Positions 15,714 to 23,053 of a stretch of 64,000 bases of DNA are shown one piece after another; the stretch's first letter is position 1; every line of letters begins with the position of its first letter. Both the position numbers and the translations under genes were made by a program. The notes under the pieces were generated by a model. That model worked only from the letters and a program-made list of their open reading frames with translations, did no database searches and had not been told where the DNA came from. Source of the DNA: Myxococcales bacterium. Its GTDB lineage: Bacteria > Myxococcota_A > Polyangia > Nannocystales > Nannocystaceae. The stretch lies in assembly GCA_020633295.1 (NCBI GenBank), contig JACKDW010000006.1, positions 450,896 through 514,895 of the forward strand, in the 5' to 3' direction.

Positions 15714-17648
15714 CTATCGCGCCGATCCGGCGACGCGACGTCGGCGGATCCCGAGCAGTGCCAGCAGCGCCAGCGAGCTCCAGGCGCCGCCGCCCGAGTC
15801 GGCCCCGCAGTCGCAGCCATCGTCGTCGAGTTGCCCCGCAGTCTCCGTCGTCGCCGACTCGGAGTCACTGTCAGTGTCGGACGCAGACGTCGTAGTCCCT
15901 GCGGTCGTGACGTCATCCGAGTCGGTCTCTGCCATCGTCGTCCCGTCGCCGGTCGTCGGGTCTACCGTCGTGCCCGTCGTCGGATCGGGGCCGGTCGTCG
16001 TCGACGTCGTGCCAGGGTCGTTCGGGATCGGCTCGAACTCCTCGACCCCCGTGCAGGCCGAGTTGCCGGCGGCATCAATCGCGCAGTAGCGGTACCGGAC
16101 CGTCAGCGCGTCGGGGACGATGAAGGTGTAGGTCCAGAGGTGCTCGCCGTACCACCACCCGTCGACCTTCACGCCGTCGGTCTCGATGTCGTCCATGTCG
16201 ACCGCGTACTCGAGGTACACGGCCTGCCAGTCGTGCCCGTAGTTGACCGTCTTGTTGTCGTGCACCCGCGCGCGCAGGGTCAGCTCGTCGCCGACCATCA
16301 CCATGTCCTCGGGCGTGACGATCTGCGCGATCGAGATGATCGGCACGGCGGTGTCCGGCGCCACGTCCTCGCCGAAGAACACGAAGTTCTCGAACGCGTT
16401 GAGCCCGTCGCCGAGCACCGCGTCGAGCTTCGCGTCGCCGTTGAGATCGCCGACCTCGATGTCGAAGGTCCCGTCGGACGAGACCGCGCCGAAGGGCAGC
16501 GCGCCCGCCGTGACGAACTGCCCGCCTTGGTGCTCCAGCAGGCGATCGCCGTCCTCGGCCGCCGACGCGAGGAAGAAGTCGGGGTCGCCGTCGGAGTCGT
16601 AGTCCGCGAACGCGAGGCCGTAGTCGAAGGTCGAGATGTTGTCGATCGGCTGCCACCACGTCGCGGTCACGTCCATGAACGCGCCGCCGGTGTTGAGCAG
16701 CACGCGGCTGCGGAAGCCCTCCATGCCGCCGCCCTCGCCGTCCTGCAGCGACACGAGGTCGAGCAGCTCGTCGCCGTCGATGTCCAGCGCCGTGTAGCTC
16801 ACGCCGTACTTGAACTGCGGCAGCTTGCCCACGGTGATGTCCGTGAACGTGCCGTCCCCGTTGTTCCGGTACAGGCGGCCGCCGTCGGCGCAGGTGAAGC
16901 ACGCCGCGAGCACGTCGAGGTCATAGTCGTTGTCGATGTCGACGAGCTCGACGTCCCACGACCACCGGAGGTTGATGTCCGGCATGCGCGCGAGCGTCTC
17001 GTCGGTGAAGTGCCCGTCGCCGTCGTTGATCCAGACGAGCGTCCGGCCGCCCTCCGAGATCTCGAGGTTCACCGGGATCTCGCCCCACTCGCTCAGCACG
17101 AGGTCGAGATCGCCGTCGCCGTCGACGTCGCCGAACTCCGCGTCGCCGATGCTGTGGTCGTCCTGGGGCAGCTGCTCGCCGCTGACCTCGGTCAGCTGGA
17201 ACTGCGTGTCGAGGTTGTTCTCGTCCCACACGAGCAGGCGGCTGCGGCTCTTCCAGTTGGCCGCGATGAAGATGTCGAGGCGCCCGTCGCGGTTGACGTC
17301 GCGCGCCTTGATCATCCGCCCCGTGTCCGGGATCGCCTTCGGGTCGTCCGGGATGGAGCCGAAGATCTCGACGCTCACGTCCGTGAACACGCCGAAGCCG
17401 TCGTTGACGAACGCCTGGTTCGGCTCGCCGGAATTGGGCGTGCCGGAGTGCCAGCCGCCGCAGTTCGCGAACAGCAGCTCGGGCGCGCCGTCCTCGTTGA
17501 GGTCCGCGAGCTCGACGTCGGTCGTGAAGTGGTTCCCCGCGTCGAGGAACTGCTGCGGCGTCGCCTTCACCCACGGCGCGGCTGAGGCCGCCGCGGGCAG
17601 GAGCAGAACCAATAGCGCGGGGACGAAGACCAAGCGAACGCGACGCAT
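15714..17648 (-). CDS. Exported FG-GAP/VCBS repeat protein with MYXO-CTERM-like tail
   Basis: This protein of 644 residues has a Sec signal peptide (1-24, VRLVFVPALLVLLLPAAASA). It then carries at least seven Ca2+-binding-like FG-GAP/VCBS segments of the form DLN.DG.PELL, DVNRDGRLDIFIA, DVDGDGDLDLVLS, DYDSDGDPDFFLA and DLNGDAKLDAVLG, which build a beta-propeller over about 35-440. A beta-sandwich region and a Thr/Asp/Gly linker follow. The C-terminus (CDCGAD, hydrophobic helix, RRRR) is a MYXO-CTERM-like sorting tail, so surface display is likely. The binding partner is unknown. It is the only gene between two large intergenic gaps and appears monocistronic. Confidence 0.88.
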   Translation of the reverse strand: MRRVRLVFVPALLVLLLPAAASAAPWVKATPQQFLDAGNHFTTDVELADLNEDGAPELLFANCGGWHSGTPNSGEPNQAFVNDGFGVFTDVSVEIFGSIPDDPKAIPDTGRMIKARDVNRDGRLDIFIAANWKSRSRLLVWDENNLDTQFQLTEVSGEQLPQDDHSIGDAEFGDVDGDGDLDLVLSEWGEIPVNLEISEGGRTLVWINDGDGHFTDETLARMPDINLRWSWDVELVDIDNDYDLDVLAACFTCADGGRLYRNNGDGTFTDITVGKLPQFKYGVSYTALDIDGDELLDLVSLQDGEGGGMEGFRSRVLLNTGGAFMDVTATWWQPIDNISTFDYGLAFADYDSDGDPDFFLASAAEDGDRLLEHQGGQFVTAGALPFGAVSSDGTFDIEVGDLNGDAKLDAVLGDGLNAFENFVFFGEDVAPDTAVPIISIAQIVTPEDMVMVGDELTLRARVHDNKTVNYGHDWQAVYLEYAVDMDDIETDGVKVDGWWYGEHLWTYTFIVPDALTVRYRYCAIDAAGNSACTGVEEFEPIPNDPGTTSTTTGPDPTTGTTVDPTTGDGTTMAETDSDDVTTAGTTTSASDTDSDSESATTETAGQLDDDGCDCGADSGGGAWSSLALLALLGIRRRRVAGSAR

Positions 17649-17743
17649 GCTCCTGAATTACTCCGAGGCGACGACGCAGATCAACACGCGCCGCGGCTCG
17701 CGCGAATTCTCCCTTCAACGTGCGCTTTAGGACACTCTCAAAA

Positions 17744-17764
17744 ATGCGCCGCGCGTCGGCGCAT
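17744..17764. promoter_or_regulatory. Perfect 8-bp hairpin in upstream region
   Basis: ATGCGCCG-CGCGT-CGGCGCAT forms a perfect stem with a 5-base loop, 96 bases upstream of the FG-GAP gene start. Directly beside it, ATGGC-CTTCTA-GCCAT (17768-17783) is a second inverted repeat. They could be operators or the 3' end of an unseen transcript; the sequence does not decide. Confidence 0.4.
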
Positions 17765-17785
17765 CACATGGCCTTCTAGCCATCA

Positions 17786-17802
17786 TGTCTTTAGAGGCAT
17801 AT
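17786..17802 (+). promoter_or_regulatory. TGTCT-N7-CATRT element, site G
   Basis: TGTCT-TTAGAGG-CATAT on the plus strand, almost the same as site F (38196). It lies 138 bases upstream of the FG-GAP gene, which is on the other strand. No plus-strand gene follows. Confidence 0.4.
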
Positions 17803-17933
17803 TCAACCACGAGCGCTCGAACGCTCGCCCGCGCACGCCGCCGCTCCGTGTACGCGCACGCACCCGCAGGTGCGATCGCCGCTTCACACCCGACGTTATC
17901 GCGCCCCGACGCGCTCGCCCGCGCGCCGCTCGC

Positions 17934-18638
17934 TCAGCGGCCCATCATCCGACGCCAGTCGTCGAGCGAGCGGATCCGGAGGTAGTGATTGGTGCGCCGC
18001 TGCTCCCGCATCGTGCTCGTCGGCGTCGGCCCGTAGTCGTGCCCGGGGTACAGCACGACGTCGTCGGCGAGCTTGGCGAGCCGCCCCGTCAAGGTCTCGT
18101 ACATCTGCGCGGGATCGCTGCCCGGCAGATCGACGCGGCCGCAGCCGTTGACGAACAGGGTGTCCCCAGAGACGAGCCGGTCGTGGAGCAGGAAGCACTG
18201 GCTCCCCGGCGTGTGCCCCGGCGTGTGGATCAGCTCGACCGTCACGTCGCCGAGCTGCACGCGGTCGCCGCTCTCGTGACGCACCATGTCGCCCTCGCTG
18301 AGCCCGGTGATCTTCTTCAGGCCGTCGGCCTCGAGCTTGTGGACGTGAACGCGCGCGTCGACCCTGCCCACGAGCTCGGCGACCCCGCCCGGGACCGTGA
18401 AGCCGAGCATGCTGCCGCCCACGTGATCCGGGTGGTAGTGGGTCACGAGCGCGCCGGTGATCCGCATGCCGTCACGGCCCGCGATGTCGATGAGCGCGTC
18501 GGTGCTCCACGCGGGATCGACGACGAGGCACTCGCCCGCGCGCCGACTCCCGATCAAGTAGATGAAGTTCGCCATGGGCCCGAGCGGGACCTGGCGAAAG
18601 TAGAGGTCGGGGTTGTTCGGCGCGTCGGAGTGGCCCAC
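17934..18638 (-). CDS. MBL-fold metallo-hydrolase (glyoxalase II-like)
   Basis: In this 234-residue protein the metal-binding signature THYHPDH (residues 66-72) is complete. HTPGHTPGS, SGDTLFVNGCGRVDLPGSD and YPGHDYG supply the remaining His and Asp ligands. The order and the 'GRVDLPGSDP' block resemble the glyoxalase II/ETHE1-type branch (hydroxyacylglutathione hydrolase or persulfide dioxygenase-like); the exact substrate cannot be set. No signal peptide, so it is cytoplasmic. It lies downstream of the VWA lipoprotein on the same strand, separated by a 22-base perfect palindrome that likely ends the upstream transcript. Confidence 0.85.
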   Translation of the reverse strand: MGHSDAPNNPDLYFRQVPLGPMANFIYLIGSRRAGECLVVDPAWSTDALIDIAGRDGMRITGALVTHYHPDHVGGSMLGFTVPGGVAELVGRVDARVHVHKLEADGLKKITGLSEGDMVRHESGDRVQLGDVTVELIHTPGHTPGSQCFLLHDRLVSGDTLFVNGCGRVDLPGSDPAQMYETLTGRLAKLADDVVLYPGHDYGPTPTSTMREQRRTNHYLRIRSLDDWRRMMGR

Positions 18639-18722
18639 GACGCTGGTTGTGACAGGCCCCGAGGCGAGGGGTCAAGACCCCGGCCAGGGCGCGCGACGCG
18701 AGGCCTCGCGCCGTCGTCGACA

Positions 18723-18744
18723 GGACGCGCTCGCGAGCGCGTCC
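18723..18744. terminator. Perfect 22-base palindrome after the VWA gene
   Basis: Eleven bases, GGACGCGCTCG, are followed directly by their exact reverse complement. It lies 50 bases past the stop of the VWA lipoprotein gene. The first 19 bases recur at 12891-12909. Confidence 0.45.
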
Positions 18745-18793
18745 CGGCGCTCGCGGAGCGACCGGGGCGCGGCGTCACGAGCGGACGCCCGGC

Positions 18794-20425
18794 CTAGAGC
18801 GCCTCGAGCACGGCGCGGATCTCGGCGAGCTCCGCGTCTCCCGGCAGCGCGGCCTCGGCCGCGCCGAGGGACTGCAGCGCGTCGCTGAGCATCACGCTCG
18901 GGTCCGCGTCAAAGTCGCTCTGCGCCTTCAGGGCCTCGGCGTAGTCGTACACCGCCCGCCCCTTGAGCAGGTTCACCGAGCTCTCCCCCATCAAGTCGCC
19001 GAAGGTGATCGAGTCCTCGATCACGCGCTCCTCGAAGGTGATGGCGTCCTTGTAGCGCACGGTGACGCGGACGGGCGTGTCAGGCTGCACGAGCTCCGGC
19101 GCGCACGTCTCGATCTGCTGGTAGAACACCATCGCGTCGTTCGGCGCCAGGTGCTGCGGCTCGACCTCCGCCGGATCGGTGCTGTACTCCTCGCCGCTGA
19201 ACTTCACGATCGCGAAGCCGGGCGGCAGCTCGAGCTCGACCTGAACATCACGGGCGGCGACGGCGAGCGTGTTGACGAACTGCGTATTGAAGACCTTCCA
19301 GGCCTCCTCGGCGTTCGGGATGAAGACCGAGGCGCCCTTGCCGATATCCGTGACGGTGTCCATCAGCAGGTCGTTGTACGAGGTCGCCGAGCCGACGCCC
19401 ACGCCGACCATGTAGATCCCGTCCTCGTTGTTCGCGCCGGCGTGCTCGGCGATGATCTGCTCATCGGTGATGCCGACATTGGCCCCGCCGTCGCTGATGA
19501 GGACGATGCGGTTGATGCGGCCGGGATCGTAGGAGGCCGTCGCCAGCTGGTAGCCTGCCTTGAGCCCGCCCGCGAGGTCGGTGCCGCCGCCAGGCTCGAG
19601 GCCGTCGCAGATCGCGACCACCTTCGGATCGTCGGGACCCGTGACCTGGTAGCCGCCGAGCTTGATCGCGTTGGTCGTGTCCCAGCCGACGGCCGAGAGC
19701 ACGTCGCCCTCCTTGAGGCTCGCGGCGATCGCACGGCAGGCCTCCTGCTGCATCGCCATCGGCGTACCCGCCATCGAGCCGGACTCGTCGAGGACCAGCG
19801 TGATGTTGAGCGGCGCGCGCTGCTCGTTGCTGACGATCTCGCTGCCGACGCCGATCTGCAGCACGAACTCGCTGCGGTCGCTCGTCTCCTCGACCTTGAG
19901 CAGCTCCGTCGTCAGCGTCAGCTGACCTGTCTCCGCGGCCGGGTAGCCGAAGGTGTAGTAGTTCATGAACTCGTAGGTGCGAACGGGCACGTTGCTCAAC
20001 GAGCCGAATTGGCCGAGCACGGCCTCGCGCGCCTGCACAGGCGAGGACATCGAGTTCGAATCGTCAGGCGAGAGGTAGAGGACGACCGGCGTCTCGCTGT
20101 CGCACTTCACCTCCTCCGGAGGCGGCTCCTCCGGCGGGGGCTCCTCCTCCGGCGGCTCCTGGCCCGTGTCGCCGGCGCTCGAGGTGCCCGACGTCCCGGG
20201 TCCACCCGAGGAGTCGTACCCACCCGACGTCCCACCTGCGCCGCTCGCGTCGGAGCCACCGTACTCGCCGGCGCTGCTCTCCGAGCCATATGAGCCGTCG
20301 CTTCCCCCGCCGTCGGAGCCCGAGTCGCCGCAGGCGACGAGCGTAAACGACGCTGCGAGACCGACGGCCAGCGTCAGGCGAGAGCCGAGATCAGAAAGGG
20401 AGAGACGGGGCGCGTATGAAATCAT
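18794..20425 (-). CDS. VWA-domain lipoprotein (YfbK-like)
   Basis: A 543-residue lipoprotein with the lipobox LVAC near residue 32, followed by a long Gly/Ser/Asp and then Pro/Glu linker. The N-terminal YEFMNYYTFGYP block and the VWA domain with an intact MIDAS start (LDESGSMAG, about residue 210) and GGTDLAGGL and ISDGGANVG motifs match the YfbK/von Willebrand family with a C-terminal DUF3520-like region. VWA domains bind ligands through a divalent cation. Such proteins in myxobacteria are surface or periplasmic. It begins at ATG 20425 and is monocistronic. Confidence 0.87.
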   Translation of the reverse strand: MISYAPRLSLSDLGSRLTLAVGLAASFTLVACGDSGSDGGGSDGSYGSESSAGEYGGSDASGAGGTSGGYDSSGGPGTSGTSSAGDTGQEPPEEEPPPEEPPPEEVKCDSETPVVLYLSPDDSNSMSSPVQAREAVLGQFGSLSNVPVRTYEFMNYYTFGYPAAETGQLTLTTELLKVEETSDRSEFVLQIGVGSEIVSNEQRAPLNITLVLDESGSMAGTPMAMQQEACRAIAASLKEGDVLSAVGWDTTNAIKLGGYQVTGPDDPKVVAICDGLEPGGGTDLAGGLKAGYQLATASYDPGRINRIVLISDGGANVGITDEQIIAEHAGANNEDGIYMVGVGVGSATSYNDLLMDTVTDIGKGASVFIPNAEEAWKVFNTQFVNTLAVAARDVQVELELPPGFAIVKFSGEEYSTDPAEVEPQHLAPNDAMVFYQQIETCAPELVQPDTPVRVTVRYKDAITFEERVIEDSITFGDLMGESSVNLLKGRAVYDYAEALKAQSDFDADPSVMLSDALQSLGAAEAALPGDAELAEIRAVLEAL

Positions 20426-20693
20426 GCTATGGGCTCCTGCACGCGTGAATCAGTGCGTCGCGTGCACCGTCCAACCCCTTTGCAACTTGTGTGCACCGTG
20501 TGATTTCAGGACGTTGCACGGCGTGCCAAGCTCGACCCCGACCGAGATGCCGCACGTTCCACCGGCGGTCGGACATTCGTGTCGTGAGTCGGGAAGTTAC
20601 CGGCCTCGGCGCTTTTACGCTCGAAGAACCCGATTGGCTCGACCCGCGACTCAACCCCGAAGGTCACTCGCCAGAACGTGATACCAAGGCGAA

Positions 20694-20870
20694 GTGGACG
20701 ACGAGGTCGAGGTCTGCTGTCCGTATTGTTGTGAGTGGATCTCGTTGTACGTCGATCCACACACGCGCGGCGAGCTCATCCAGGACTGTGATGTGTGCTG
20801 TCGTCCGTGGCGCGTGTTCGTCGCGCGCGATGAGGACGGCCAGCTCGCAGTCACTGTGGACCGCGCGTGA
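20694..20870 (+). CDS. Small CPXCG-type cysteine-rich protein
   Basis: A 58-residue frame starting at GTG 20694, just after an in-frame stop at 20679-20681 and with AAGG 4-5 bases upstream. The product contains CCPYCCEWISLYVDP and ELIQDCDVCCRPWRVFV, the paired CPxC and DCxVCCRP knuckles of the CPXCG-motif family (YmcC-like). The family normally reads CPYCGE; here the Gly is Cys, giving CPYCC. Two Cys pairs probably bind zinc. The molecular role of the family is unknown. It is convergent with the small membrane-protein frame on the other strand. Confidence 0.8.
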   Translation: MDDEVEVCCPYCCEWISLYVDPHTRGELIQDCDVCCRPWRVFVARDEDGQLAVTVDRA

Positions 20871-20877
20871 GCGTCGG

Positions 20878-21042
20878 TCATGAGCGTAGCGGCGCGCGAT
20901 CCGTCGCGCGTCGACCATCGGTGATCCGCAGCGCGGGGCGCTTGCGGAGATCAACGCGATAACCGGACTCAAAGAACAGACTCAGGAGCCCGAGCCCGAG
21001 GGAGAAGAAGCAACCGGCGAGTACGATGGTTGAAAATGACAT
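20878..21042 (-). CDS. Possible small membrane protein
   Basis: A 54-residue frame from ATG 21042 with one TM helix (about 4-25, rich in Leu/Gly/Phe) and a basic cytoplasmic tail. A GTG at 21129 would extend it to 83 residues with a second hydrophobic stretch. The ribosome binding site is weak and no family is recognised. Support comes from hydrophobicity and its fit between neighbours only. Confidence 0.35.
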   Translation of the reverse strand: MSFSTIVLAGCFFSLGLGLLSLFFESGYRVDLRKRPALRITDGRRATDRAPLRS

Positions 21043-21216
21043 AGCGTGTCCTGTACCGGCTGCCACTAAGCAGACTCCAGGCCAAGCCCACGCGAACGCC
21101 AACCGTCTGATTTTTCTACACTTCACCACCCGCCCCCACAGGGAAGCCGGCCAGTCGGCTGGCCATCCCTGACCACTTTGGTTGCCCCCGCCGAGCGCGG
21201 GGCCAGCGGCCAGCGC

Positions 21217-22920
21217 TCAGCCGAGGCCGTACGCGCGAACCCGGTACTCGTCGAGCATCCGCTGGGCGTTGAAGTAGGACCCCGCCAGGGCGATCGAGCC
21301 GCGCATGACCTCGGACCACGCGTGGGGGTTGTCCCGGTACATCGGGAGCACCACCGCGTCGAGCAGTCGATACAGCTGATCCGCTTCGGCATCATCGGCG
21401 TCGTCCCCGTGATGGCCGTGGGGCTCAATCGCCCAGCCGGTGTGCCCGATGATGCAGCCCTCGACCCACCAGCCGTCGCGCACGCTGAGGTTGGGCACAC
21501 CGTTGTGCGAGGCCTTCATCCCGCTCGTGCCCGACGCCTCGAGCGGCGCCCGCGGCGTGTTGAGCCAAAGATCAACACCAGAGGTCAGCAAGAGCCCGAG
21601 ATCCATGTTGTACCCGGGGATATAGGTCAGCTGGATGTCGGGACCGACGCGCGCGCGCAGCCCGTGAATCTCGGAGATGAGCCGCTGCCCCTCCTCGTCG
21701 CGGGGATGCGCTTTGCCAGAGTACACGAGCTGCAGGCGCCCGTGACGCGCGGCGATCGCCCGAAGCCGCTCGATGTCGCGGAGCACCAGCGTCGGGCGCT
21801 TGTAGGCGGTCGCGCGCCGGGCGTATCCGATCGTGAAGACGTCGGGATCGAGCTGCACGCCGCAGCGTGTCGCTACCTCGGCGAGCAGCGCGCGCTTGGC
21901 CGCGTTGTGGGCGGCGACGATCTCGTCGAGCGGGATCCGCTCCGCGAGGCGAAGCGCGTAGTTCTGGTGGCGCCACTGCGGGATGTGACGATCAAACAGC
22001 GCGCGAAACGACGGGCTCGTCCAGCTCGTGGAGTGCACGCCGTTGGTGATCGCGTGGATCTCGTGGCCGGGGAACATCCCGCGGGAGACTTCGCCGTGAC
22101 GCCGCGCGACGCCGTTGACGAAGCCGCTCAGCGCCAGCCCGAGCCGGCTCATATTGAGCTCGGCGTGCTCCTGCTCGGGGAGGCGAGAGAACAGCGCGAG
22201 CCCCTTCTCGCCGAGCACGCGCCGCGCGAGGTCACGCGAGAACGAGTCATGTCCCGCCGGCACGGGCGTGTGAGTCGTGAACACGCAGGCGGCGCGTACG
22301 TCGTCGATCGCCTCGGCGAGCTGCGCGTCGCCGGGACCCTCGAGCTTCGCGCGCAGCAGATCGAGCGCGAGCAGGGACGAGTGCCCCTCATTCATATGGT
22401 AGACGCGCGGCGTGTAGCCGAGCGCGGCGAGCATCCGGCGCCCGCCGATCCCGAGGATGATCTCCTGGGCGAGGCGATAGCGCTCATCTCCGCCGTAGAG
22501 ATGATCCGTGAAGCGTCGATCGTCGGGGCTGTTGGGCGCGATATCGACATCGAGGTACAGGATCGGGATCACGTGCCCGTCGATGCCCGAAAGACGCAGG
22601 ATCCAGGCCTGCACGGCGACGACGCGCCCCTCGATCTCGACGGTGACGCTCGGGTGCTCGAGACGCTCGAGGTGCTCGGACGGCTCCCACTCGACCGGGG
22701 CGACCTCCTGGCGTCCGTCGCTGGTAATGCGCTGCTGAAAGTACCCCTGGCGATGGAGCAACGTCACCGCCACAAGCGGCAGGCCCATGTCCGCGGCGGC
22801 GCGCAGCGTGTCCCCGGCCAGCACGCCGAGTCCACCCGAGTAAGTTGGGATACGCGCGGACAGCCCGATCTCCATGGAGAAGTACGCGATCTGAGCGGGA
22901 GGCGTGATGTGGTCTGGCAT
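21217..22920 (-). CDS. glgP: Alpha-glucan phosphorylase (GT35, short TIGR02094 type)
   Basis: This protein of 567 residues catalyses phosphorolysis of alpha-1,4-glucans to glucose-1-phosphate using PLP. Motifs: AYFSMEIGLSARIPTYSGGLGVLAGD at the N-terminus, HMNEGHSSLL, ITNGVHSTSW, FTIGYARRATAYKRP, LVYSGKAHP and the PLP-lysine region EASGTSGMKASHNGV. It is shorter than E. coli GlgP and belongs to the alpha-glucan family phosphorylases. It is cytoplasmic (no signal peptide). It lies downstream of the exported glucoamylase gene on the same strand with a 133-base gap, and probably handles the glucan or maltodextrin delivered by that system, or stored glycogen. Confidence 0.9.
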   Translation of the reverse strand: MPDHITPPAQIAYFSMEIGLSARIPTYSGGLGVLAGDTLRAAADMGLPLVAVTLLHRQGYFQQRITSDGRQEVAPVEWEPSEHLERLEHPSVTVEIEGRVVAVQAWILRLSGIDGHVIPILYLDVDIAPNSPDDRRFTDHLYGGDERYRLAQEIILGIGGRRMLAALGYTPRVYHMNEGHSSLLALDLLRAKLEGPGDAQLAEAIDDVRAACVFTTHTPVPAGHDSFSRDLARRVLGEKGLALFSRLPEQEHAELNMSRLGLALSGFVNGVARRHGEVSRGMFPGHEIHAITNGVHSTSWTSPSFRALFDRHIPQWRHQNYALRLAERIPLDEIVAAHNAAKRALLAEVATRCGVQLDPDVFTIGYARRATAYKRPTLVLRDIERLRAIAARHGRLQLVYSGKAHPRDEEGQRLISEIHGLRARVGPDIQLTYIPGYNMDLGLLLTSGVDLWLNTPRAPLEASGTSGMKASHNGVPNLSVRDGWWVEGCIIGHTGWAIEPHGHHGDDADDAEADQLYRLLDAVVLPMYRDNPHAWSEVMRGSIALAGSYFNAQRMLDEYRVRAYGLG

Positions 22921-23053
22921 GTCGAGCGACGGATCATTCCGGCCACGCGTTCGCGGGTCAAGACCGCGAGGTCACGCTGTACACACGCACAGACGCGCGC
23001 AAGCGCGTTCGCGCCGGGGCCCGCGTCGTCACGCGCACGACCAACACGCTTCG

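Noticed and set aside
15486..17585. About 700-codon plus-strand frame
   Set aside because: Antisense to the FG-GAP protein, which has clear repeats, signal peptide and sorting tail.
17785..17985. 66-codon frame starting at the AT-rich element
   Set aside because: No ribosome binding site, Arg/Ala/Ser-rich product, and it runs antisense into the MBL gene; only the AT-rich element itself looks significant.
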